Shown here: in pieces, positions 15,146 to 21,249 of the stretch | How positions within the stretch are numbered: position 1 is the first letter of the stretch | How the letters are laid out: each line of letters opens with the position of its first letter | NCBI GenBank assembly: GCA_027044005.1 | Contig: JALUDK010000351.1 | Coordinates: forward strand, 1 to 25,124 | DNA: 25,124 nt | Reading direction: 5' to 3' | Source: Acidilobaceae archaeon | GTDB lineage: Archaea; Thermoproteota; Thermoprotei_A; Sulfolobales; Acidilobaceae | The notes under the pieces: generated by a model | The model's input: the letters and a program-made list of their open reading frames with translations, nothing else | Told to the model about the DNA's origin: nothing | The model's database searches: none | Made by a program: the position numbers and the translations under genes

Positions 15146-15887
15146 GCACATCGTATAGCCTCTTCGGATTCCTGCTGTATAGCCTAACCTTCATTATACT
15201 CCTCTTACCTTCCCTCACTAGCTCCACGAATCCCCTCTTGGTGTTTACCCTAACCTGCACGTCGCTTGGCAGGGGAAACCTTATCCCACTCTTCCCTATA
15301 AGGCCTCCGAAGACTATTCCCCTATCCGTCACTGTGTAGGATTGCGGTATATTTATCATGGGCATTTTGCCAGCCTTCTTCAGGGCCACTATCATAGCGG
15401 CCTGGTTTATCACGAATAGCCCCTCGAAGAATATTAGGAATGCTAGGAAGTGGGCTGCCACCTCATTGTTGCCCGTGTGGGCTAAGAAGTAGTTATACAG
15501 CGCATCTATCTTTGGCCATAATAGGAAGAAGTATGCTATGCCAACAAACATTGATACGCTGGTGTACATACTGAACTTTGACTGTTCCTGTAGATCCTCC
15601 ATCAGCTTCTCGTCCTTCAATTGTATATCGCGTATCTTCTCCTCGGAGTATAGCTTCCTCCCCTCCAGTATCTCCTCCGGCTTAGCCTTACCTATGCCCA
15701 GGGGGCCCTTACCCCTTCTAGACTGCACTATAGCCATCACTATGAATAGAATGAATATTATTACAAAGGTCTTCGTGCCCCTGCCTAGGACGGCGGCTAG
15801 TAGGCTGTAGAGTATTACGAAGGCCTGGCCCATGAGTAGCCTGCTCCTCATGTTCTCTATATACGACATCCTAGGCCCCGGAGTCAC
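15108..15887 (-). CDS. DUF2208-like archaeal membrane protein
   Basis: The 259-residue protein has two N-terminal membrane segments (FVILYSLLAAVLG, FVIIFILFIVMAIV), then a charged cytoplasmic stretch (KPEEILEGRKLYSEEKIRDI). Two more segments follow (MFVGIAYFFLLWP, FLAFLIFFEGLFVINQAAMIV), and a C-terminal domain of about 80 residues ends RLYSRNPKRLYDVLKKYG. The arrangement and the YTVTDRGIVF...FPLP segment look like the archaeal DUF2208 family; no function is known. I cannot exclude another archaeal membrane family. Starts are GTG 15887 or ATG 15869 (MSYIENMRSR). It shares a palindromic TATA with the divergent amidohydrolase, and its 3' end lies inside the phosphohexomutase gene. Confidence 0.65.
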   Translation of the reverse strand: MTPGPRMSYIENMRSRLLMGQAFVILYSLLAAVLGRGTKTFVIIFILFIVMAIVQSRRGKGPLGIGKAKPEEILEGRKLYSEEKIRDIQLKDEKLMEDLQEQSKFSMYTSVSMFVGIAYFFLLWPKIDALYNYFLAHTGNNEVAAHFLAFLIFFEGLFVINQAAMIVALKKAGKMPMINIPQSYTVTDRGIVFGGLIGKSGIRFPLPSDVQVRVNTKRGFVELVREGKRSIMKVRLYSRNPKRLYDVLKKYGAQRSSED

Positions 15888-15904
15888 TAGGCGTTAGAGC
15901 CACC

Positions 15905-15912
15905 ATTATAAT
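15905..15912. promoter_or_regulatory. Perfectly symmetric bidirectional TATA box
   Basis: ATTATAAT is its own reverse complement. Its centre is exactly 21.5 bases from GTG 15887 on the minus strand and 21.5 bases from GTG 15930 on the plus strand. The whole intergenic spacer is 42 bases, so one box appears to serve both leaderless genes. The distance is a little shorter than the usual 25-27. Confidence 0.5.
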
Positions 15913-15929
15913 AGGTTGGCCTGCAACCG

Positions 15930-17075
15930 GTGCGTCCACCTGGGATCCCAGAGGTGGATGCAGCCTTCAGGGCCGGTCTAGCACTGGTTGGCAAGGAGCT
16001 TGAGGCTAGGAGGGATACGTGTATTTGGGTTAGAGATGGAGTGGTAGAGTCCATCGAGTCCGGCTCTGCATGCCCCCTCGACTACATTGGAGGTTCGCAG
16101 ATGGTCGCAGTTCCCCAACCTGCTAATGCTCATGTCCATTCGGCCGACTATCTTTACCCGGAGTATGGTGTGGATCTTGGGCTGGAGGAGCTTGTTGCGC
16201 CTCCTCATGGGCTTAAGCATAGGCTTCTGGCCTCCTCTAGTCGCGAGGCGCTTGTTGACGCTGCTAGGAGGTTCTATAGGGAATCGTGGAAGGCCGGTGT
16301 TGGGTTGGTAGTCGACTTCCGCGAGTTGGGCGGGTTGGGGTGCCTCACAGCTAGGGAGGCCCTAGATGGGATTGAAGGAGGGCTCCAGGTGCTTATCCTG
16401 GGCAGGCCTGGGCCAGGGTGGCCTCGTGGCTGTGATGGTCTTGGAATCTCGTCTCCCCTCGACTATAGCGAGTCGGAGCTTGCATCCCTTGCTAGGCATA
16501 GGCCTGCTATGGCTCACGTCGCGGAGACCCGGGATTCCAGGCTTAAGGGTGACTTGGAGCTTGCGCTTCGCTATGGATTTGATGGGGTTGTTCATGGGGT
16601 TTACCTTGATAGGGGCGATTTAGAGTATATGAGGAGCCGCGGCGTGGGTCTTGTGCTGTGCGTAAGGAGTAATATGTGGCATGGTATTGGCTTGCCTTCT
16701 CTCATCGACGTTATAGAGTCTGGAGTGAGTGTTGGGCTGGGTACTGATAATGCCTCTTGGATTCCCCCCAACGTGTGGGAGGAGGCTAGGGCACTACTAT
16801 TCCTCGCGCGCCTGCGTGGTGTTAGGAGGTCTGCTAGGTGGATCCTAGAGTCCCTTCTGGTAGGTGGCTATCGCATTGTAGGCTCTAGCCCTAGGCTGAT
16901 AGTTGAGGGTGGCCCGGCTAGGTTCCTCCTCTTCTATATAAGCCATGGAAACCTGGGTGGCATGGGGGACCCATATTACTGGCTCCTAAAAAGGGTTGGA
17001 CCGGACTCGCTTTATGCTAGGATAGACGATGGGAGGATGTATAGGCTAGGCTTTGCCGAGGCCGGCGTCTATTAG
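15930..17075 (+). CDS. Amidohydrolase-superfamily metal-dependent hydrolase/deaminase
   Basis: The 381-residue protein has the small N-terminal beta domain (VRDGVVESIESG) and then the metal barrel: H68 and H70 in NAHVHSAD, H196 in MAHVAET, H222 in VVHGVYL and D273 in GLGTDNAS. These are the ligands of a mononuclear, deaminase-like amidohydrolase (cytosine, guanine or S-adenosylhomocysteine/methylthioadenosine deaminase group). The chain is shorter than most characterised members at about 400-450 residues, and the substrate is not predictable. GTG 15930 starts leaderless behind the shared TATA; GTG 15954 is an alternative. The 3' end overlaps the convergent SCP2 gene by 30 bases. Confidence 0.82.
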   Translation: MRPPGIPEVDAAFRAGLALVGKELEARRDTCIWVRDGVVESIESGSACPLDYIGGSQMVAVPQPANAHVHSADYLYPEYGVDLGLEELVAPPHGLKHRLLASSSREALVDAARRFYRESWKAGVGLVVDFRELGGLGCLTAREALDGIEGGLQVLILGRPGPGWPRGCDGLGISSPLDYSESELASLARHRPAMAHVAETRDSRLKGDLELALRYGFDGVVHGVYLDRGDLEYMRSRGVGLVLCVRSNMWHGIGLPSLIDVIESGVSVGLGTDNASWIPPNVWEEARALLFLARLRGVRRSARWILESLLVGGYRIVGSSPRLIVEGGPARFLLFYISHGNLGGMGDPYYWLLKRVGPDSLYARIDDGRMYRLGFAEAGVY

Positions 17076-17390
17076 CTTCTTTAGGTTCATTGTGTCTAGC
17101 ACGTTCCCCGTTATCTTGAGCTGCCTGGTCATGAATGCCTTCATGGCGTCTAGCTCCCCGTTTAGTATCTTCTCTAGTACCTCCCGGGTTGCGGATAGCG
17201 TGGCTATCGGGCTAGGGTGCTTGCCCTCCTTGACCTCCATCTTCCCGTCTTTTATCTCGATGTAGAACTCGCCGTCGCCCTCCACTACGAACTGGTACAC
17301 CTTGTTCCAGGTCTTGACCTCAGGCATCCTCTCCTTCGCCTTCTCGAAGAGGTCTAGGAGCTTGCTCTTTAGCTCCTCCACTTGCCCCAC
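17046..17390 (-). CDS. SCP2 sterol-carrier-fold lipid-binding protein
   Basis: A 114-residue single SCP2 domain: KTWNKVYQFVVEGDGEFYIEI and KEGKHPSPIATLSATREVLEKILNGELDAMKAFMTRQLKITGN match the family, including the late GELDAMKAFMTRQLKI stretch. Such proteins bind acyl-CoA or isoprenoid lipids in a hydrophobic tunnel; the ligand in archaea is unknown. GTG 17390 has an ATAAAC box (17422-17417) about 29 bases upstream, consistent with a leaderless start. It is divergent from the DUF35 protein, another acyl-CoA-linked fold, across 195 bases. Confidence 0.88.
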   Translation of the reverse strand: MGQVEELKSKLLDLFEKAKERMPEVKTWNKVYQFVVEGDGEFYIEIKDGKMEVKEGKHPSPIATLSATREVLEKILNGELDAMKAFMTRQLKITGNVLDTMNLKKLIDAGLGKA

Positions 17391-17585
17391 CCTAAGCTAC
17401 TTGTACTATCTATACGGTTTATCCCCGTTAAAGTCAACACGCACATACAACACTATGTCCATGGCTATATTAAACCTGTACACGGAGACCAGGGTTTAAT
17501 AACAACTGGCCCTCAAGCAAGTATAATGCATTGACGCACAGCTATTAAACCCCGCCACCTCCAATACCTCCATGGTGTACACGTT
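17391..17585. promoter_or_regulatory. Intergenic region between divergent SCP2 and DUF35 genes
   Basis: This 195-base region is rich in TTTAAT/ATTAAA words: TATATTAAAC near 17467-17476, GTTTAATAAC near 17495-17504 and CTATTAAACC near 17541-17550. The last is positioned as TATA for the DUF35 gene. Three similar boxes suggest alternative promoters or an unannotated short transcript. I see no reading frame of note. Confidence 0.4.
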
Positions 17586-18125
17586 ATGAGCCAGAAGGAG
17601 ATGGCAGACGCGTTCATGAAGCAGGTGGAGGACTTTGCAAACATGATGAAGCAGAGCATGGGGCTCCCCCTAGTGTTCGACCAGAAGACTGGGACTGCGC
17701 TCTGGTTCGACCAGCGGGAGCTAAGGCTACGCTTCTTCATAAGTGTTGAGAGGATCAAGAAGTTCTTTGAGGCCCTGAGCGAGGGCAAGGTGCTAGCTAC
17801 GAGATGCAAGGAGACCGGTAAGATCTACTTCCCCCCACAGGTCGACTGCCCCGATGCCCCCAACAGCGAGGTAGAGTGGGTGGAGCTGCCCAGGGACGGG
17901 GAGCTTGTAGCCTATACAGTGATCTATACGAAGCCCTACACGTTCAGCCACTACCCCGATTATGCCGTAGGCGTTGCCAGGCTCTCCAATGGAGTCCAGG
18001 TTCTTGCCTGGGTTAGGGAGAGTGACCCTAGCAAGCTCAGGGTGGGTATGAAGGTTAGGCTGGAGGTGGTTAAGAGGGAGCCTGAGGGCTATCTTACCTA
18101 CGAGCTGGTTCCTGTCGAGGGCTAG
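17586..18125 (+). CDS. DUF35 OB-fold protein (acyl-CoA-associated) with degenerate zinc ribbon
   Basis: A 179-residue protein. Residues about 65-95 are the rubredoxin-like ribbon and 96-179 the OB-fold: ELVAYTVIY, YAVGVARLSNGVQVLAWV, VGMKVRLEVVKRE. DUF35 proteins bridge acetoacetyl-CoA thiolase and HMG-CoA synthase in archaeal mevalonate synthesis. Each ribbon knuckle normally reads CxxC. Here they read C74-K-E-T and C88-P-D-A, so only two of four cysteines remain and zinc binding is doubtful. An N-terminal helical extension of about 60 residues precedes the ribbon. No thiolase or synthase gene is adjacent, unlike the classic cluster. ATG 17586 is 36 bases after a CTATTAAACC box. The stop is interlocked as CTAG with the convergent gene. 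Confidence 0.85.
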   Translation: MSQKEMADAFMKQVEDFANMMKQSMGLPLVFDQKTGTALWFDQRELRLRFFISVERIKKFFEALSEGKVLATRCKETGKIYFPPQVDCPDAPNSEVEWVELPRDGELVAYTVIYTKPYTFSHYPDYAVGVARLSNGVQVLAWVRESDPSKLRVGMKVRLEVVKREPEGYLTYELVPVEG

Positions 18126-18481
18126 CAGCACCTGAGGGAGAATATGAGGCCCACTTTTCTATAGATCTCGTCGACCAGGTCGTCCTCATCTCTTATCCTG
18201 TAGTTGCCTGGCTCTAGCTCCTCCACTATGCCCTTGCCTGCTAGCTCCTTTAGGACCTCTTCCACGAATTCTCTAGTGTAGTCCTCCTCGCTTACACCCC
18301 AGTCTATCTTGCCTTTCGTCTCCCTTATGATCCTTCTCCCTTCCCTTGCTATGGCCTCGGGGCTGGCGTTCTCCCTCCTATTGTTTAGCCTTAGTATGGA
18401 TAGGATGGTTAGCATCACTCCCCGTGGCCGGCCCCCGGCGAAGTCCTTGTATATCTTCTCTAGGGCATCCTTTACGCCCAT
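18122..18481 (-). CDS. Small helical protein, possibly winged-helix (119 aa)
   Basis: I do not recognise a family. The sequence is mainly helical and charged. MLTILSILRLNNRRENASPEAIAREGRRII, followed by EFVEEVLKELAGKGIVEELEPGNYRI, resembles a helix-turn-helix with a C-terminal wing (GIVEELEPGNYRI), so a winged-helix fold is plausible. It ends unusually in LRCC. ATG 18481 lies about 40 bases after palindromic TTTAAA (18519-18524). It is divergent from the glycosyltransferase and convergent with the DUF35 gene, sharing CTAG. Confidence 0.65.
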   Translation of the reverse strand: MGVKDALEKIYKDFAGGRPRGVMLTILSILRLNNRRENASPEAIAREGRRIIRETKGKIDWGVSEEDYTREFVEEVLKELAGKGIVEELEPGNYRIRDEDDLVDEIYRKVGLIFSLRCC

Positions 18482-18518
18482 AGCTATACCCCTGGCTGGC
18501 AGTGTGCCCCCTGGGAGA

Positions 18519-18524
18519 TTTAAA
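18519..18524. promoter_or_regulatory. Palindromic TTTAAA promoter element between divergent genes
   Basis: TTTAAA lies 40 bases from ATG 18481 (minus) and about 75 bases from GTG 18597 (plus). It is well placed for the minus gene with a short leader; for the glycosyltransferase it would leave a leader near 50 bases. Confidence 0.4.
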
Positions 18525-18596
18525 CCCGTACTAGGCCTGCATGGCGCGGGTAAACCTGATTAGCTCCTAATGCCGCCATGGCTCGCTATGGGTTGA

Positions 18597-19451
18597 GTGT
18601 TGGGTAGGCGGCCGCTGGTCTCTATAGTAATTCCCACGTATAACAGCGCTAGGACCCTGGGCCGTACGCTGGAGTCTATAGCCAGGCAGACGTACGACAA
18701 TGTAGAGGTTATAGTTGTCGATAGGGGTTCCAGCGACTCTACCGTAGAGATTGCCAGGAGCTTCGGGGCTAGGGTCCTGGTTGTTAGTGCTAGTGAGAGG
18801 AGTGAGCAGAAGAACGTGGGCGCTAGGGAGGCTAGAGGCGACTACCTTTACTTCGTCGATTCCGACTTCATACTGGAGCCTGGGGTTGTCGAGGAGGCTG
18901 TGGATAAGTGTGAGGTGGAGGGGTATGATGCAGTGCTCATTCACAACACCTCGGATCCTACAGTAAGCTTCTGGGCACGTGTGAGGAAGTTTGAGAGGGA
19001 CTTCTACATGGGTGACCGCCTTAATGTTGCCGTGCGTTTCATGAGGCGCGACGTATTCTTTAGCGTTGGCGGGTTTGACGAGGGGCTTGTTGCTGGCGAG
19101 GATTACGACCTTCATAATAGGATTGTCATGGCCGGCTACAGGATTGGGGAGATACGGTCTAGGGAGATACATATAGGTGAGCCCCGGTCCCTCCTAGAGG
19201 TTGCCAGGAAGCACTTCTACTATGGGAAGACGATAAGTAGGTTCATAGCAAAGAATGGCCGGCGTGGTGTTGTCCAGCTCAGCCCTGTTAGGCCGTCCTA
19301 CTTGAAGCAGTGGAGGAGGTTCTTTGATGATCCCCTTGTGACGGCGGGGTTTATCGTATACCAGGTGGTTAGATACTCCTCAGCGCTTGCTGGCCTCCTG
19401 GCAGGGGGGCTGGAGGCTGGGGCTAGGAGGCTTAGGGGCGCGAATCGGTAA
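18597..19451 (+). CDS. Family 2 glycosyltransferase (GT-A fold), membrane-associated
   Basis: The 284-residue protein starts with the GT2 nucleotide-sugar fold: VSIVIPTYNSARTLGRTLESI, VIVVDRGSSDSTVEI, the DxD-type motif FVDSDF and the acceptor-site GGFDEGLVAGEDYDL with catalytic ED. One hydrophobic stretch near the C-terminus (VTAGFIVYQVVRYSSALAGLLAGG) suggests membrane attachment and a dolichol-linked or lipid-linked acceptor, perhaps in N-glycan or glycolipid synthesis. GTG 18597 is followed by LGRRPLVSIVIP. It is followed by aspS after 61 bases in the same direction, but the functions are unrelated. Confidence 0.9.
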   Translation: MLGRRPLVSIVIPTYNSARTLGRTLESIARQTYDNVEVIVVDRGSSDSTVEIARSFGARVLVVSASERSEQKNVGAREARGDYLYFVDSDFILEPGVVEEAVDKCEVEGYDAVLIHNTSDPTVSFWARVRKFERDFYMGDRLNVAVRFMRRDVFFSVGGFDEGLVAGEDYDLHNRIVMAGYRIGEIRSREIHIGEPRSLLEVARKHFYYGKTISRFIAKNGRRGVVQLSPVRPSYLKQWRRFFDDPLVTAGFIVYQVVRYSSALAGLLAGGLEAGARRLRGANR

Positions 19452-19512
19452 TATACTAGTACTCCTCACACGCGCCCCTAAGCCTGGGAGTGAACAGGGG
19501 AGGGTGCACGGC

Positions 19513-20838
19513 ATGCTTAAGCGCTTGTTCATAGGGGACCTGCTTGCCAGGGAGGACCTGGTAGGCTCCCAGGTTAGAGTCTGTGGGTGGGTCCACAATA
19601 TTAGGGATGTTGGCAGGATCAAGTTCCTCGTGCTTAGGGATAGGACCGGGTTTATACAAGCTGTTGTAAAGGCTGGCGAGGCCCCGGAGTGGGTCGTGGA
19701 GGAGGCTTCAAAGCTTAAGCTTGAGAGTGTGGTTTGCGTAGATGGGGTCCTAGCTAGGGGCAAGGCTAAGGAGGGCGTCGAGGTTAAGGTAAAGTCTATA
19801 CGCATCCTGTCTACACCCGTCGAGCCTCTACCCCTAGAGCCGGATACAAGTACCGGGAGCATACTGGCTACCAGGCTCAACTATAGGTGGCTGGACCTCC
19901 GGAACCCTAGGGTTACTAAGATCTTCCTACTCGAGTCCTGGGTGGCGTGGCAGTTTAGGGAGTATTACCGTAGCCAGGGCTTCGTAGAGATATTTACTCC
20001 CAAGATAGTGGCTGCTGGCACCGAGAGCGGGGCCGAGGTGTTCCCCGTCATCTACTTTGGCAGGGAGGCCTTCCTCGCCCAGAGCCCCCAGTTCTACAAA
20101 CAGTTCGCAGTCATCGGTGGCCTCGAGAGGGTGTTCGAGGTCGGCCCCGTGTTCAGGGCTGAGCCGCATCACACTACCAGGCACCTTACCGAGTATCATA
20201 GCCTCGACATAGAGCTCGGATTCATTGAAGGGTATGAGGATGTTATGGACTATGTTGAAGGCTTCTTCAAGGAGATGCTGGGCAACCTCCAGAGGGACCC
20301 CCAGCTCAAGCCGATACTAGAGGAGTTCAATGTCGATATCCTGGTGCCCAAGGAGGTGCCCCGGGTCTCTATAAGGGACGCCTACAAGATCCTGGAGGAG
20401 GAGTACGGCAAGAAGATACCCTACGGCGAGGATCTAGACAGTGAGGCAGAAAGGCTACTAGGAGACTACGCAAGGAGGCACTACGACTCGGACCTCATAT
20501 TCATCACAGAGTACCCATGGAAGGTTAGGCCATTCTATACCATGAGGAAGGAGGACGAGCCAGAGTGGACCTACGGCTTCGACCTACTCTACAAGGGCCT
20601 GGAGGTTGTAACCGGAGGCCAGAGAGAGCATAGATACGAGGCCCTCCTAGACAACCTAAAGGACAAGGGCCTAAACCCCGAGTCATTCAAGTTCTACCTA
20701 GACTTCTTCAAACACGGAGCCCCACCCCACGGAGGAGCAGGCATGGGCCTAGAAAGGATCGTAATGCAGACCCTAGGCCTAGACAACATAAGAGAAGCCA
20801 GACTCCTGCCCAGGGACCCCGAGAGAGTCACCCCCTAA
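19513..20838 (+). CDS. aspS: Aspartyl-tRNA synthetase, archaeal type (possibly non-discriminating)
   Basis: The 441-residue class II synthetase has an N-terminal OB anticodon-binding domain (VRVCGWVHNIRDVGRIKFLVLRD), motif 1 around FTPKIVAAGTESGAEVFP, FLAQSPQFYKQ, motif 2 FRAEPHHTTRHLTEYHSLDIEL and motif 3 GGAGMGLERI. The short archaeal form lacks the bacterial insertion. His28 sits where discriminating archaeal enzymes have Trp, hinting that it also charges tRNA-Asn, while Lys86 keeps the discriminating-type lysine. ATG 19513 has Shine-Dalgarno GGGGAGGG 8 bases upstream; the frame extends left into the glycosyltransferase and that part is not coding. Codon choice drifts from G/T-rich at the 5' end to strongly C/A-rich at the 3' end. 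tRNA-Asp follows 54 bases after the stop. Confidence 0.95.
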   Translation: MLKRLFIGDLLAREDLVGSQVRVCGWVHNIRDVGRIKFLVLRDRTGFIQAVVKAGEAPEWVVEEASKLKLESVVCVDGVLARGKAKEGVEVKVKSIRILSTPVEPLPLEPDTSTGSILATRLNYRWLDLRNPRVTKIFLLESWVAWQFREYYRSQGFVEIFTPKIVAAGTESGAEVFPVIYFGREAFLAQSPQFYKQFAVIGGLERVFEVGPVFRAEPHHTTRHLTEYHSLDIELGFIEGYEDVMDYVEGFFKEMLGNLQRDPQLKPILEEFNVDILVPKEVPRVSIRDAYKILEEEYGKKIPYGEDLDSEAERLLGDYARRHYDSDLIFITEYPWKVRPFYTMRKEDEPEWTYGFDLLYKGLEVVTGGQREHRYEALLDNLKDKGLNPESFKFYLDFFKHGAPPHGGAGMGLERIVMQTLGLDNIREARLLPRDPERVTP

Positions 20839-20851
20839 CACCACAGGGAAA

Positions 20852-20860
20852 TCCATAAAA
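20852..20860 (+). promoter_or_regulatory. TATA box for tRNA-Asp
   Basis: CATAAAA lies about 36 bases before the mature 5' end, in the spacer after aspS, predicting initiation roughly 10 bases upstream of the tRNA. Confidence 0.45.
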
Positions 20861-20892
20861 ACCCGTAGAAGAGAACCAACCCACCCGGGAGC

Positions 20893-20970
20893 GCCGCGGT
20901 AGTATAGCCTGGCCTAGTATGCGGGCCTGTCAAGCCCGTGACCCGGGTTCAAATCCCGGCCGCGGCGCCA
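20893..20970 (+). tRNA. tRNA-Asp (GTC), CCA encoded
   Basis: Acceptor GCCGCGG (20893-20899) pairs with CCGCGGC (20960-20966). The D-stem is GTAT/GTAT with wobble pairs. Anticodon stem CGGGC/GCCCG encloses loop CTGTCAA with anticodon GTC. The T-arm is CCGGG-TTCAAAT-CCCGG. Discriminator G73, the aspartate identity base, is followed by an encoded CCA. No intron is present. It sits directly downstream of aspS on the same strand. Confidence 0.96.
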
Positions 20971-21115
20971 CACATCCATAACAACTTTACCACACCACTC
21001 AACTTACCCATACATCAACACTAATAGCACATACTACCACCAAACAACACACTATAACAAGCAAAAACACACCGATCCATATCTTCTCTTGTAATACTAC
21101 ATGAGGAGGGGGTAA
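20971..21115. other. AT-rich spacer between convergent tRNAs with extreme strand asymmetry
   Basis: In 20971-21100 the plus strand has 54 A, 45 C, 27 T and only 4 G by my count. No reading frame, known RNA or recognisable origin box was found. A purine run GAGGAGGGGG lies at 21103-21112. The bias flips on the far side of tRNA-Cys (21241-21370: 71 T, 29 G, 18 A, 12 C). This is a candidate replication-origin or other strand-switch locus. Confidence 0.35.
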
Positions 21116-21217
21116 TGGAGCCGGGGCCGGGATTCGAACCCGGGATCAAACGGGTATCTGCGATGGGCAGGCCGGCCTACTGCAGCCCGCCGCCTTTGAC
21201 CGCTCGGCCACCCCGGC
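21116..21217 (-). tRNA. tRNA-Cys (GCA) with a 24-nt intron at 37/38, CCA encoded
   Basis: Acceptor GCCGGGG pairs with CCCCGGC, the discriminator is U73 and CCA is encoded (21118-21116). U73 with anticodon GCA is the cysteine identity set. The D-arm is GCC...GGC. Anticodon stem GCGGG pairs with CCCGT. The intron occupies 21156-21179, between G37 and A38. The pre-tRNA forms a bulge-helix-bulge: 4-bp helix CUGC/GCAG, 5' bulge AGU cut after AG, 3' bulge AUA cut after AU. T-arm CCGGG-TTCGAAT-CCCGG is standard. The variable loop comes out at 6 nt, one or two longer than usual. TATA AATAAACC (21252-21245) overlaps the stop codon of the polyprenyl synthase gene. Confidence 0.88.
21156..21179 (-). other. 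Archaeal tRNA intron (24 nt) in tRNA-Cys
   Basis: Removal at the two 3-base bulges leaves loop CTGCAGA with anticodon GCA. The intron contains palindrome AGGCCGGCCT, so its own hairpin does not pair flush with the central helix. This suggests a relaxed motif cut by the heteromeric crenarchaeal splicing endonuclease. Confidence 0.8.
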
Positions 21218-21249
21218 TCTCCGTGTTGTTTCTGTGTTGTTGGGGTTTA

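Noticed and set aside
19387..19512. Upstream extension of the aspS frame, including a stretch reading LTRAPKPGSEQGR that faintly resembles DUF2064 enzymes
   Set aside because: Most of it overlaps the glycosyltransferase 3' end, and the Shine-Dalgarno places the start at ATG 19513.
20971..21115. Origin recognition boxes in the tRNA-tRNA spacer
   Set aside because: I looked for ORB-like words (TTCCAGTGGAAAC and G-run tails); only a purine run GAGGAGGGGG was found, so no specific site is claimed.
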